A stretch of 64,000 nt of DNA, from contig JAFIGV010000014.1 in the NCBI GenBank assembly GCA_017849575.1, forward strand, positions 124,001 through 188,000, read 5' to 3'. How positions within the stretch are numbered: position 1 is the stretch's first letter; every line of letters begins with the position of its first letter. The DNA comes from Flavipsychrobacter sp. Its GTDB lineage: Bacteria > Bacteroidota > Bacteroidia > Chitinophagales > Chitinophagaceae. Of this stretch, positions 1 through 9,269 are shown piece after piece. Position numbers and translations under genes: made by a program. The notes beneath the pieces were generated by a model, which worked only from the letters and a program-made list of their open reading frames with translations, had not been told where the DNA came from and did not search any database.

Positions 1-836
1 GTTTTTACGAGTACGTATTCAATACCGGCTCCAACGGTTAATCCGCAGTTGGAAGGCAGGGTCCATGGTGTAGTGGTCCAGGCAAGAAAATGCACATCCA
101 CCACCCTGTTCCATTCCTTTTCAGCGAGTTCTATCAGTTCAAGTGCGCGGGAGTTTACGCCAGTACCGTCGGCATTCAGCGATTGCAGCATCCTGAACAT
201 CGCCACGACCGTAGTATCTTTTACATCCTTATAGGTGCCGGGCTGATTGAGCTCATGCGAACTTAAACCCGTTCCCGCTGCAGGACTATAGGGCTGAATG
301 GAAACACTTTTGTAAAGCAGTCCTTTATCAAAAAGTTGTTTCAGCGCCCACCAAAGGGTTTCAATATATTTATTGTCGAAGGTGATGTAAGGATCTTTGA
401 GATCAACCCAATAGCCCATTTTGCGGGTCAGGTCGTCCCATTTATCCTTGTAGCGCATCACCGCTTCCCGACACTTCTTATTATAATCTTCAACGGAAAT
501 TTTGCTGCCGATATCTTCTTTGGTAATGCCCAGTTCCTTTTCCACTCCCAGTTCCACAGGCAAACCATGGGTATCCCAGCCAGCTTTGCGCTTTACCTGA
601 AAGCCCTGCATGGTTTTGTAGCGACAAACCAAATCTTTTAAGGTGCGGGAAATAACATGGTGGATGCCGGGCATGCCGTTGGCGCTCGGCGGACCTTCAT
701 AAAATACGAAGGGCACACTACCCTCGCGCTGACTTACGCTTCTTTCAAATGTTTTCTCTTCCTCCCATTTCTGCAAATATTCCTGCTCTATGAAAGGTAA
801 ACTCAGTTGTTTGGATTCCAGATACTTAGCCGCCAT
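1..836 (-). CDS. ileS: Isoleucyl-tRNA synthetase, 5' part (runs off the window)
   Basis: Class I aminoacyl-tRNA synthetase that charges tRNA-Ile in the cytoplasm. Reading the minus strand from the ATG at 834-836 gives about 278 residues that begin MAAKYLESKQLSLPF. Recognisable blocks are PPSANGMPGIHHV, which holds the HIGH-type signature in the GIHH form, WDTHGLPVELGVEKELGI, and the start of the CP1 editing domain with LAWTTTPWTLPSN. The remainder, including the KMSKS loop, lies beyond base 1. The start is supported by the standard N-terminus and by a promoter-like element about 100 nt upstream. Identity is secure from these motifs. Confidence 0.96.
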   Translation of the reverse strand, partial: MAAKYLESKQLSLPFIEQEYLQKWEEEKTFERSVSQREGSVPFVFYEGPPSANGMPGIHHVISRTLKDLVCRYKTMQGFQVKRKAGWDTHGLPVELGVEKELGITKEDIGSKISVEDYNKKCREAVMRYKDKWDDLTRKMGYWVDLKDPYITFDNKYIETLWWALKQLFDKGLLYKSVSIQPYSPAAGTGLSSHELNQPGTYKDVKDTTVVAMFRMLQSLNADGTGVNSRALELIELAEKEWNRVVDVHFLAWTTTPWTLPSNCGLTVGAGIEYVLVK

Positions 837-933
837 GCTCTATTTTCAAAAGTCATTTGCCGGAAGCCCCCAAAATATTCATTCACAACCCTTTCCGGCA
901 AGATCCACCTATTCCTAATCTAATTTAGGTGCG

Positions 934-941
934 CAAAGGTA
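934..941 (-). promoter_or_regulatory. Bacteroidetes -7 element upstream of ileS
   Basis: Read on the minus strand this is TACCTTTG, an exact match to the Bacteroidetes primary-sigma -7 consensus TAnnTTTG. It lies about 98 nt before the ileS ATG. No clear -33 TTTG is visible at the usual spacing, so it is a half-site call. The rest of the 837-1073 interval shows no gene. Confidence 0.45.
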
Positions 942-1073
942 GTAAAATAACAGAGTTTATTTGTTAATTATCGTCATCCGTGCAGGCTGGGGAAAAGATG
1001 GGGAAAAGGCGGTTTCTGAATGAAAAAGCCCTGGCATTTCCACCCGGGCTTATTTCGATCTTCATTTCACTGT

Positions 1074-2273
1074 CTATGGTAGTTGCGCATAGCCATGCCG
1101 CAGTTTCCACAAAAAGTATTTCTCAAGCATCACCTTTCCAAAGTCATAAAATACATTCGGCAACATGATGGCAAAGGTTCGGGGTTTGAAGAGATGATTG
1201 GAAAAAATGATCACTTCCTTTTTGCCCGCATCCATAATACACAGTCCGGGTATTTCGCCCCATTTCTTCTCTACCATATCGGTTCTGCCTTTTATCGTCC
1301 TGATAACATTTTCTGCAACGATCTTTCCGGTTTCATCGCTTGGATAGCCGGTCTTTGGCACAGAAAAAGGAACGGCACCCTGTGTGAACGGCGCAGGCAC
1401 GTTCACGGTAAGTCCGGCAGCCCACACACTGTCGTATTTTTTATGGCGATAAGAAGGGAGTACATCCAAGAATCCATTAGGCGCAGCTTCCAGCTCCGGT
1501 GAATTCGTGATCAGGTCAACACCTACAAACGGCGGCATCAGCATGGTGAAATTAGAAGGGAGCACTTCCCCATCGGTAAGCTCCACCTCGTGTTCGCGCA
1601 CTTCTTTAATGCCTACCCCGGTTTTGTAGTGAATATGAAACATGTTCATAAAGCCTTTCAGCATGGATTCGCCCAGGGGCATACCGTCAATACCAAAGTG
1701 TCCGAGATAGGTTTCGGGGGTTACCCAGTAGAGATCTACTTTTTTGCGGATATGCTGATCGCGCAGCCATTTTTCGATGTTGAACAAAAACTCGTAGGCT
1801 GCACCCATGCATCCTGCCATTTGCGTAGCGCCAATAACGATAGGACCAGGGTTTTTCTTGAAGGCTTCAAGTTTTTCCCGCGCCTGCATGGCTTTGTCGG
1901 GCGTGCCTATGTAGCAGGCATGTTCGCGTACGCCCGGAGCAATGTCGTAATTCACTTTGGGTCCGGTGGCGATCACCAAATGGTCGTAAGAAAAATCGCC
2001 AGCCTGCGTATGCACCAGCTTTTTATCCGGATCAATTTTTTCCGCAACGGTCTGCACGAACTTTACTCCTCTTTTTTCGAGTACCGGACGGCGAGGAACG
2101 GTGATGTCCTTCAATTCGCGGCGCTTTGTGGGCACCCAGATGAGAGAAGGTATAAACAGGAAATTTTCATTACGGTCGATCAACGTCACTTCCACCTGTT
2201 CTTTCAGCTTTCTTTTTATTTGGATGGCTGCTGTAAATCCAGCAAAATTGCCTCCGATGACCACTACTTTCAT
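1074..2273 (-). CDS. Sulfide:quinone oxidoreductase-like FAD flavoprotein
   Basis: 399-residue FAD-dependent disulfide oxidoreductase of the SQR/flavocytochrome c family. The N-terminus MKVVVIGGNFAGFTAA is the FAD-binding Rossmann GxGxxG-like motif, and IATGP (about 101-105) is the second FAD motif. Three cysteines at 120, 155 (in AGCMGAAYEF) and 345 (in GLCIMDAG) fall where the three catalytic cysteines of characterised SQRs occur, with VPKTGYPSDETGKI in between. SQRs are peripheral membrane enzymes that oxidise sulfide and reduce quinone; the C-terminal YDFGKVMLEKYFLWKLRHG is a plausible membrane-contacting helix. The family is clear; the sulfide substrate is inferred from the cysteines. 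Start codon is the only Met before the FAD motif. Confidence 0.8.
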   Translation of the reverse strand: MKVVVIGGNFAGFTAAIQIKRKLKEQVEVTLIDRNENFLFIPSLIWVPTKRRELKDITVPRRPVLEKRGVKFVQTVAEKIDPDKKLVHTQAGDFSYDHLVIATGPKVNYDIAPGVREHACYIGTPDKAMQAREKLEAFKKNPGPIVIGATQMAGCMGAAYEFLFNIEKWLRDQHIRKKVDLYWVTPETYLGHFGIDGMPLGESMLKGFMNMFHIHYKTGVGIKEVREHEVELTDGEVLPSNFTMLMPPFVGVDLITNSPELEAAPNGFLDVLPSYRHKKYDSVWAAGLTVNVPAPFTQGAVPFSVPKTGYPSDETGKIVAENVIRTIKGRTDMVEKKWGEIPGLCIMDAGKKEVIIFSNHLFKPRTFAIMLPNVFYDFGKVMLEKYFLWKLRHGYAQLP

Positions 2274-2508
2274 ACGAAAACTTTTTACAGTGAATGATGG
2301 TACAAAGTTCGACCGGATGGCGCTGCCGTTTGCATGTCGGCATCATAAGTATCACTGACAACTGTCATGCATCCTTGTTGCACAATCATTGTTCTGCAGT
2401 AATAGAGATGGTATCTGGAGCAACGACCATGACGACCGGGAGATAAACATGGCATGTTCTTTATTCGCCTTTAATGTTCCCGCGCAGAAAACGGGATCGT
2501 TAAAAAAC

Positions 2509-3270
2509 ATGAGGTCTGAACCGACACCCATTACAACAGAGGAAGAAAAAGAGAAAGCCCATGCGTTTTATCGCGAGGCATTGGAGCTACTGCATGAAAG
2601 TGGCGCCGACTTCATGCTGGGCGGAGCGTTCGCAATGTTCCATTACACGGGTATTTACCGCGATACTAAAGACCTTGATGTGTTCCTTAAGCCCTGCGAC
2701 TACCCCAGGGTAATGAAGTTCTTTGCGGAACGTGGCTACGAAACGGTGCTCTATGATGTGCGCTGGCTGGCAAAAATTTACAAAGGAGCATTTTTCATTG
2801 ACCTCATTTTTGATACGGTAAATAACATTTGCCTAGTGGACGACAGTTGGCTACAGCATGCACCGGTGGGTGAGTTTTGCGGCGTAGAGGTAAAATTTCT
2901 CCCTGCCGAAGAACTGATCTGGTGTAAGAGCTATGTATGGAATCGTGAGCGCTTTGATGGAGCCGACATCAACCATGTGCTGCTTCATCAGGGACGGCAC
3001 CTTGACTGGAAACGACTGCTGCGGCGAATGGACCCGCACTGGCATTTACTACTGGCAGAGATTCTGCTTTTCCAATTTGTCTATCCCGCCGATTATCACG
3101 AAGCGATACCGAAATGGCTTTTTGATGAACTGATGAACCGTGCCCGGGAACAATATGAACTTCCGCCGCAGGTAGAAAAAGTATGCAGAGGACCTATAAT
3201 TGACAATACCCAATACAGCGTGGACGTGCGGGAATGGAACTACAAATCTTCAACGATCAAAACTGTTTAG
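2509..3270 (+). CDS. Nucleotidyltransferase-fold family protein
   Basis: About 253 residues from the ATG at 2509 (MRSEPTPITT). The segment DFMLGGAFAMFHYTG followed by TKDLDVFL matches the minimal nucleotidyltransferase pattern (GG...G / DxD) used by AbiEii-like and DUF6036-like proteins. An upstream in-frame ATG at 2389 would add a 40-residue tail that does not look like protein, so the shorter start is preferred. The stop is one base before the start of the downstream metallophosphoesterase, so the two are very probably co-transcribed. Substrate is unknown; it could modify a nucleotide, RNA or protein. No partner toxin is adjacent, which speaks against a classical AbiE pair. Confidence 0.72.
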   Translation: MRSEPTPITTEEEKEKAHAFYREALELLHESGADFMLGGAFAMFHYTGIYRDTKDLDVFLKPCDYPRVMKFFAERGYETVLYDVRWLAKIYKGAFFIDLIFDTVNNICLVDDSWLQHAPVGEFCGVEVKFLPAEELIWCKSYVWNRERFDGADINHVLLHQGRHLDWKRLLRRMDPHWHLLLAEILLFQFVYPADYHEAIPKWLFDELMNRAREQYELPPQVEKVCRGPIIDNTQYSVDVREWNYKSSTIKTV

Positions 3271-3271
3271 C

Positions 3272-4039
3272 ATGAACGACCGCAAAGAAACCATACGTAT
3301 AGCAGCCGTAGGCGACATACACGTAAGAGATACAGACCGCGGTAAATGGAGCCCCTGCTTCAAAGGTATTTCTGAGCGGTCAGATATATTGCTCCTCTGC
3401 GGCGACCTGACAGACACTGGCGATGAAGTGGAAGCAGAGGTGCTGGCGGAAGAACTGAAGACCTGTACGGTACCCATTGTGGCAGTGCTTGGCAACCACG
3501 ACTATGAGAAAAACAGGCATAAACTCATACGGCAAACCATGGTAGCGGCCGGGGTGCATGTACTGGATGGAGAAGCGATCGTCATTAACGGTATTGGCTT
3601 TGCAGGGGTAAAAGGATTTGGAGGGGGCTTCGACAAGCATATGCTTTCTATGTTTGGCGAGGGCGCTATGAAAGCATTTGTACAAGAAGCTGTAGATGAA
3701 GCCTTGCACCTGGACCGGGCGCTGGCAAGGCTCGATCAGGAGCATGGAGATATCCCCAAGGTGGCTATGATGCACTATGCGCCAATAAAGGAGACCATCT
3801 ACGGAGAGCCTGAAGTCATTTATCCCTTTTTAGGTTCCTCCCGATTGGCCGAACCCCTGAGCCGGCGAAATGTGGTTGTTGCCTTTCATGGTCATGCGCA
3901 TGCAGGTGTGCTGGAAGGCACGACAAGCAATGGTGTAAAAGTATTTAATGTAGCACGGCCTATTTTGCAAAAAGCCGGGTTCGATTGCGGCTTCTATATT
4001 TATGAATTAGAGAGAGAACCTGCCGATGACAAGCGATAA
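3272..4039 (+). CDS. Calcineurin-like metallophosphoesterase
   Basis: 255-residue phosphoesterase with all metal-binding motifs in order: GDIHVRD (D-x-H), GDLTDTGD, LGNHDYE and FHGHAHAG. It starts at the ATG at 3272, immediately after the stop of the nucleotidyltransferase, giving a tight two-gene operon. Family members hydrolyse phosphomonoesters or phosphodiesters with two metal ions (Icc/CpdA-like). The specific substrate cannot be read from sequence. Linkage to a nucleotidyltransferase suggests that one gene adds and the other removes a phosphate or nucleotidyl group, but that is inference only. No signal peptide, so cytoplasmic. Confidence 0.88.
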   Translation: MNDRKETIRIAAVGDIHVRDTDRGKWSPCFKGISERSDILLLCGDLTDTGDEVEAEVLAEELKTCTVPIVAVLGNHDYEKNRHKLIRQTMVAAGVHVLDGEAIVINGIGFAGVKGFGGGFDKHMLSMFGEGAMKAFVQEAVDEALHLDRALARLDQEHGDIPKVAMMHYAPIKETIYGEPEVIYPFLGSSRLAEPLSRRNVVVAFHGHAHAGVLEGTTSNGVKVFNVARPILQKAGFDCGFYIYELEREPADDKR

Positions 4040-4186
4040 TATCTATCAGGCTAAGATTTATATCAAATCAATTGATTGCATTAAGCGATAACCCCTTAAC
4101 TTTAACACAGAATTGATTCCCGCCATTTATTGTCCTGATCTTCCAACCGGACAACATTAAGATTAGATTGATTGCCAAAGGGGCAT

Positions 4187-4242
4187 GCCGAAAACCCATT
4201 GAGAGTAGGCAGGGGTGAGCCGAAAACCTATTTAGAGTAGGC
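4187..4242 (+). repeat. Tandem pair of a 24-nt stem-flanked motif before the GEVED protein gene
   Basis: Two copies of GCCGAAAACC (C/T)ATT(G/T) AGAGTAGGC lie at 4187-4210 and 4219-4242, about 15 nt before the next ATG. Each is bounded by complementary GCC and GGC. A third copy (23 nt) is at 27794-27816 before another ORF. The constant GAAAACC and AGAGTA parts with variable middle suggest an RNA or protein recognition element. I do not recognise it as a named riboswitch. The rest of 4040-4256 shows nothing else. Confidence 0.6.
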
Positions 4243-4256
4243 GGAAATATTGCACT

Positions 4257-7200
4257 ATGAGAAAAATCTACGTGTCTTTTCTTCGATGCGTAGCCTGGAT
4301 GATTGTACTGGGCTTCACATCTTATCGGTCGTCGGCAGTTGTTGTCACGATCAATGCTACAGGGACCACCGGCTCGTATAGAACCGGCTCAGTGAACAGC
4401 AGCGGAACCATCAATGATGGGAACATGACCTCTATCACGTCCTCTTCGTATCGGGGCTTTGCTTCCTTCGATTTGTCGTCGATACCCGTCGGGGCAGTTG
4501 TAAACTCAGTTTCTCTGACTTTTACAACTTATTCGTCAACCAGCAGTACCGCCAGCAATCCGATCTATGGTTTTACAGGCGATCCTTCTACTATGACAGG
4601 ATCAACATTGTACACCAATGCAGGTAGTGGAAGCAATTTTAACAGCAGTTCATGGACAGCCAATGCCGCGAATACTAAGACGCTGAATGCAGCGGGAATT
4701 GCTTTTATTCAAAATAATGCAGGAAATGCTTTTGTTAATTTGGGCTTCGTAAGAGGTTCTACCAATACCTACAATATTTATGGGTATCCTGGTACAAGTA
4801 CTCAGCAACCGGCACTGACGATCGATTACACGGCTCCTACTCCCTGTAATGGCCCTATTACACCTATTACAGCGGCGTCTTCCACTAGTGCAGCTTGTGT
4901 CGGAACGGCGTTCACAATCACGAGCAGCGGTGTTGCTGTGGGTACATCGGGTGTTGCTTATCAATGGCAGACCAGCGCACCTTCTGCTAATGCTTTTATT
5001 GACGTTGCAACTGGAGGCACTTCAGCTTCCCTGGCTATTAGCAGTCAAACTACTGCAACTGACTATAGGCTTCGCGTAATCTGTACCAACTCTAATGATA
5101 CAACTTATAGCAACGTACTGGCTATTGGTCAAAATCCATTTTACAATTGCTATTGTACACCCGTGACTACATGTACCAATGAAGGTATTGAAAACGTTGA
5201 CTTCAACTCAGGGGCGATCAATAACCCTTCTACGTTCTGTGCCAATTCAGGTTATAGTGACTACTCGGGTCTCGGTGCATCTGCAACCGTAACACAGGCG
5301 CAGGTAGTTCCTATTTCTGTAACCGCGCATATCAATTCCAATCCTGCGAGTGCAGGAGTTTGGATTGACTATGATCACAGCGGTACGTTTGATGCCAGTG
5401 AATACACGAGCCTCGGTTCTTCGACAGTTACTATCCCCAGTGGTGGTACCACCTATGTGTTTAGCGGCAATATTCAGATCAGCCCAACGGCTATGACGGG
5501 TATTACCAGAATGCGCGTGCGTTCTGCTAACCAAAATGGCATCACCAATACTTCTTCTTGTATCTCCTCATCTGCATTTGGAGAGTTTGAAGATTATCTG
5601 ATCACAATCAATGCCGGCACTGCTTGTTCCGGAATACCTACTGCGGGTAGCATCACTACGGCACCTACATCGGTTTGTCCTTCCACCAACTTTACGCTTA
5701 CGGCTTCAGGTTTTTCAAATGGAGTGACCGGACTTAATTATCTCTGGGAGGTGTACAATACGGGAACCACTACCTGGGATCCGGCACCGGGTACGAACAA
5801 TACCTTTACCTACACGGGCAATATTACCGCTTCAACTGATTTCAGGTTTACGGCAACCTGTACCAATGGTAACGGTACTGCCTCCACTACGCCTGTTACG
5901 GTAGCCATAAGTCCCTTCAATCAGTGCTATTGCACACCAGCTACCACCAGCACGAGCTACTATATCAATAACTTTTCAACCACCAACGGACTCCAGAACA
6001 TCAGCAAGCTTGCCTCAGGATATTCTACAGGTGGATATGCCAATTATTCTGGCACAGATACTGTTGCTCTTTTAGAAAATGGTTCATTTAACTTCTCTAC
6101 AAACTTTGGTTCTTCGTCAACCTACACTTTTGGAATTAAGGTTTGGGTAGATTGGAACCATAATGGTATTCTTAATGATGCCGGTGAAGAGATGTACGTA
6201 TCTTCTGGCTATGCAACATCTTTCAGTGGTACTATTACTGCGCCGGCTGGAGCAATGACTGGCTTTACCCGTATGCGCATCGGTGCCAACTACAATAGCA
6301 GCACAGGACCAACCACACCTTGTACCAATTTTGCAAACGGCGAATATGAAGATTACACGCTTAATCTGGTACAGCTTGTTCCATGCAATGGTACGCCGAC
6401 GGCGGGTACCGCTACGGCTCCGGCCAATGTTTGTCCTAACGCCAGCTTTATGCTGCAGGCTTCAGGTTTCACCACCGGTTCCGGCCTTACTTATAGCTGG
6501 GAAGAGTCTCCGGCTGGAGCGGGTTCATGGACGCCCATTGGTACGGCCACAACAGCCAATTACACCGTAACGGCTGGTATCACCAGCGGGATGGACTACC
6601 GTTTTAAAGTAACCTGTGCCAACGGAGGTTCTTTCGATATCTCCAATATCGTTACCGTATCGCTCAATCCTTTCTACAATTGCTACTGCACACCAGCCAG
6701 CAACTGTACGAACGAGGGTATTGAGAACGTAACTTTCGACGTGATCAACAACAACTCTACCTTCTGCACTAATGCAACGGGCTACAGCGATTTCTCCTCA
6801 CTTGGTGCTAATGCATCTGTTACGCAGGGACAAAACGTTACGATTTCTGTTACAGCGCATATCAATTCCAACCCGGCTTCTGCAGGCGTATGGATAGATT
6901 ATGACCAAAGCGGAACTTTTGACACTTCAGAATATACACTGATTGGAAGTTCTACTGGCGTAACCACACCTGCAACGCAAGTGTACTCTACCAATTTCAT
7001 TATTCCCGTAACTGCAATGACAGGTATTACCAGAATGCGTGTTCGCTCGGCTAACCAAAGCGGCATTGCAAAAACTTCTGCTTGTACCAACAGTGGTGTG
7101 TATGGAGAATATGAGGATTATCTGATTAATATCACGGCGGCCACCAACTGCTCAGGCATGCCCACGGCAGGTACCGTTAATGCTCCTGCTACAGTTTGTC

Positions 7201-9113
7201 CGAACATTCCGTTTTCGCTCAGTACAACCGGTACGACCAACGGTGCACTGGGTCTGAGCTATCAATGGCAGGTGTACAATACCTCTACCCTGACCTGGGA
7301 TCCTGCTCCCGGCACGAACAATGGTACTACTTATGCAGTGCCTGCAGGTATTACGACGCCAACGGATTATCGTATGATGATCACCTGTGCGAATGGTGGT
7401 GGTTTTGACTTTACCAATACAGCTACTGTCGGCATTTCTCCGGTAGCGCAGTGCTACTGTACTCCGGGCGGCACCAACAGCAGCTATTATATCAATGACC
7501 TTTCTACTACCGGTGGCTCTATCAACATCAACAAAACGGGTACTGGCTTTCAGACCGGCGGCTATGGCGACTTTACCACTACGGATACGCTGCAACTGAT
7601 GGCCAGCAATTCCTTTACGCTGAATGCTCAGTACGGAAGCGGAACCAACACCTTTGGAACGAAGATCTGGATTGACTTTGGTGCCGATGGCGATTTCTCG
7701 ACCGCCGGCGATCTTGTTTACACTTCATCTTCTTATGCCAATACGTTCAGCACTACGATCAACATTCCGGCAACAGCTACACCGATCACAACAAGGATGA
7801 GAATTGGTATTTCTTACACACCATCCTCTGGTCCTGCAGGTCCATGTTCGGTAATATCCGGTGAGTTTGAAGACTACACCATCGTGATTCTTCCGGCACC
7901 ATCCTGCGTAGCAAGCACAGGACTTGGCAATGCGGCTCCGGGTTACAGTACCGCTACGCTCATCTGGGGCGCAGTTCCGGGCGCAGCAGGATACCAATAT
8001 GTAGTGGATCAAACCGCTACGGATCCAACCGGAGCAGGTACTCCTACTACGGATACTTTCTACAACGCTTCCGGACTTGCACCTGCCAGCGTTTACTATC
8101 TACACGTACGTACCAACTGCGGCAGTGGTAATTTCTCAACATGGTCCACTCAAAGCTTCTACACTACTGTGGTAAATGACTCTTGTGTCAATGCCATTGC
8201 AGTTCCCTGGACTGGCACCATCTCCGGCGATAATACTTTCGCTACGAATGATGCCCTTCCTTCAGTAACCTGCGGCAGCTCCACTACTACCACCGGCACT
8301 TATCATGGTTTGTGGTACACAGTGACTCCGGCAACTTCCGGCACCATGACGATTTCTGCCTGTGTGAATGCCTTCGATACCTATATGCGTATCTACGAAG
8401 GTTCTTGCGGCGGATTTACTACCTGTACCGGTTATGACGATGACGGCTGTTCTTCGGGCAATGGTTCGGAATACACTTTCAGTGCAGTAGCCAATACAAC
8501 TTATTATGTATTGCTCGGCACTTATGGTTCTGGTAGCTCGCCCAACAGCGGTACATTTACACTCACTGTTACTGGAGTGCCTTTGTCGATCAAGCTCGAA
8601 AACATCAGCGCAACCAATGCAGGTACTCGCAATCGTATCGATTGGGTGACAGGTAATGAAGAGAAAGGTGACAAATTCGAACTTGAAAGAAGCAGCGACG
8701 CCAGCAATTTTGAATTGATTGGTCTGATCGGTGCAAAAGGTGAAGCATCTAAATACACTTATTGGGATGAAGCTCCTTTGAACGGTATCAATTACTACCG
8801 CCTGAAGATGGTAGATGCTAATGGCTCAACTAGCTATTCGAAAACAGTATCTGCTTCTACAAGAGTAAGTGGTCAGTTCTCGGTAGATGCTTATCCAAAT
8901 CCTGTGAAAGACAACCTTACTGTGGTAGCTCATGGTACTGATGCACAGGATGGAACGGTAACCATCAGCGACCTGTCGGGCAAAGTAGTTCGTACGGTGA
9001 AAGCAGATGGCGGATATGCCAGCCTGGATATGAAGAATCTTGCCGCCGGTTTCTACATAGTGAAATACAGCGACAAAGAACATACTCAAACCCTTAAAGT
9101 AACCAAACAGTAA
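4257..9113 (+). CDS. Large T9SS-secreted multidomain protein with four GEVED domains
   Basis: 1618 residues, exported: signal-like N-terminus (MRKIYVSFLRCVAWMIVLGF) and a C-terminal type A T9SS sorting domain of about 80 residues (DAYPNPVKDNLTVVA ... LKVTKQ). Approximate order: DNRLRE-like stalk domain (30-190, with FDLSSIP), then alternating Ig-like segments and GEVED domains (GEVED near 300-455, 560-705, 805-965, 1065-1215), one Fn3-like segment (1220-1305), a CUB/PPC-like beta domain with disulfide cysteines (1310-1440), and the sorting domain. GEVED domains 1 and 3 resemble each other, as do 2 and 4, so an Ig-GEVED-Ig-GEVED block appears duplicated. No catalytic residues are seen; likely an adhesin or surface matrix protein. 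Confidence 0.9.
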   Translation: MRKIYVSFLRCVAWMIVLGFTSYRSSAVVVTINATGTTGSYRTGSVNSSGTINDGNMTSITSSSYRGFASFDLSSIPVGAVVNSVSLTFTTYSSTSSTASNPIYGFTGDPSTMTGSTLYTNAGSGSNFNSSSWTANAANTKTLNAAGIAFIQNNAGNAFVNLGFVRGSTNTYNIYGYPGTSTQQPALTIDYTAPTPCNGPITPITAASSTSAACVGTAFTITSSGVAVGTSGVAYQWQTSAPSANAFIDVATGGTSASLAISSQTTATDYRLRVICTNSNDTTYSNVLAIGQNPFYNCYCTPVTTCTNEGIENVDFNSGAINNPSTFCANSGYSDYSGLGASATVTQAQVVPISVTAHINSNPASAGVWIDYDHSGTFDASEYTSLGSSTVTIPSGGTTYVFSGNIQISPTAMTGITRMRVRSANQNGITNTSSCISSSAFGEFEDYLITINAGTACSGIPTAGSITTAPTSVCPSTNFTLTASGFSNGVTGLNYLWEVYNTGTTTWDPAPGTNNTFTYTGNITASTDFRFTATCTNGNGTASTTPVTVAISPFNQCYCTPATTSTSYYINNFSTTNGLQNISKLASGYSTGGYANYSGTDTVALLENGSFNFSTNFGSSSTYTFGIKVWVDWNHNGILNDAGEEMYVSSGYATSFSGTITAPAGAMTGFTRMRIGANYNSSTGPTTPCTNFANGEYEDYTLNLVQLVPCNGTPTAGTATAPANVCPNASFMLQASGFTTGSGLTYSWEESPAGAGSWTPIGTATTANYTVTAGITSGMDYRFKVTCANGGSFDISNIVTVSLNPFYNCYCTPASNCTNEGIENVTFDVINNNSTFCTNATGYSDFSSLGANASVTQGQNVTISVTAHINSNPASAGVWIDYDQSGTFDTSEYTLIGSSTGVTTPATQVYSTNFIIPVTAMTGITRMRVRSANQSGIAKTSACTNSGVYGEYEDYLINITAATNCSGMPTAGTVNAPATVCPNIPFSLSTTGTTNGALGLSYQWQVYNTSTLTWDPAPGTNNGTTYAVPAGITTPTDYRMMITCANGGGFDFTNTATVGISPVAQCYCTPGGTNSSYYINDLSTTGGSININKTGTGFQTGGYGDFTTTDTLQLMASNSFTLNAQYGSGTNTFGTKIWIDFGADGDFSTAGDLVYTSSSYANTFSTTINIPATATPITTRMRIGISYTPSSGPAGPCSVISGEFEDYTIVILPAPSCVASTGLGNAAPGYSTATLIWGAVPGAAGYQYVVDQTATDPTGAGTPTTDTFYNASGLAPASVYYLHVRTNCGSGNFSTWSTQSFYTTVVNDSCVNAIAVPWTGTISGDNTFATNDALPSVTCGSSTTTTGTYHGLWYTVTPATSGTMTISACVNAFDTYMRIYEGSCGGFTTCTGYDDDGCSSGNGSEYTFSAVANTTYYVLLGTYGSGSSPNSGTFTLTVTGVPLSIKLENISATNAGTRNRIDWVTGNEEKGDKFELERSSDASNFELIGLIGAKGEASKYTYWDEAPLNGINYYRLKMVDANGSTSYSKTVSASTRVSGQFSVDAYPNPVKDNLTVVAHGTDAQDGTVTISDLSGKVVRTVKADGGYASLDMKNLAAGFYIVKYSDKEHTQTLKVTKQ

Positions 9114-9134
9114 GGACGATTTAGCTTTGGTTTT

Positions 9135-9170
9135 AGAGACCCGGTATTTTTGCCGGGTCTCTTTAATTTT
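9135..9170 (+). terminator. Rho-independent terminator after the GEVED protein gene
   Basis: Perfect 10-bp stem AGAGACCCGG (9135-9144) with CCGGGTCTCT (9153-9162), 8-nt T-rich loop, followed by TTTAATTTT. It lies 22 nt after the stop codon and separates this gene from dnaE. Confidence 0.88.
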
Positions 9171-9269
9171 ACCATAGTCCCTTTGTCACCGCAGGTGGAA
9201 AACTAACCCAAAGGCTCTTGCCTGAATTCTGTTATTTTGTACAGCTACGAAGAAGAGGTGCAGTCGCTT

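Noticed and set aside
1083..2358. Plus-strand ORFs of 139 and 235 codons opposite the flavoprotein gene
   Set aside because: The minus strand encodes a complete SQR-like protein with all motifs; these are antisense shadows.
4650..8012. Minus-strand ORFs of up to 147 codons inside the GEVED protein gene
   Set aside because: Shadows of a repeat-rich, Thr/Ser-biased coding sequence; no recognisable product.
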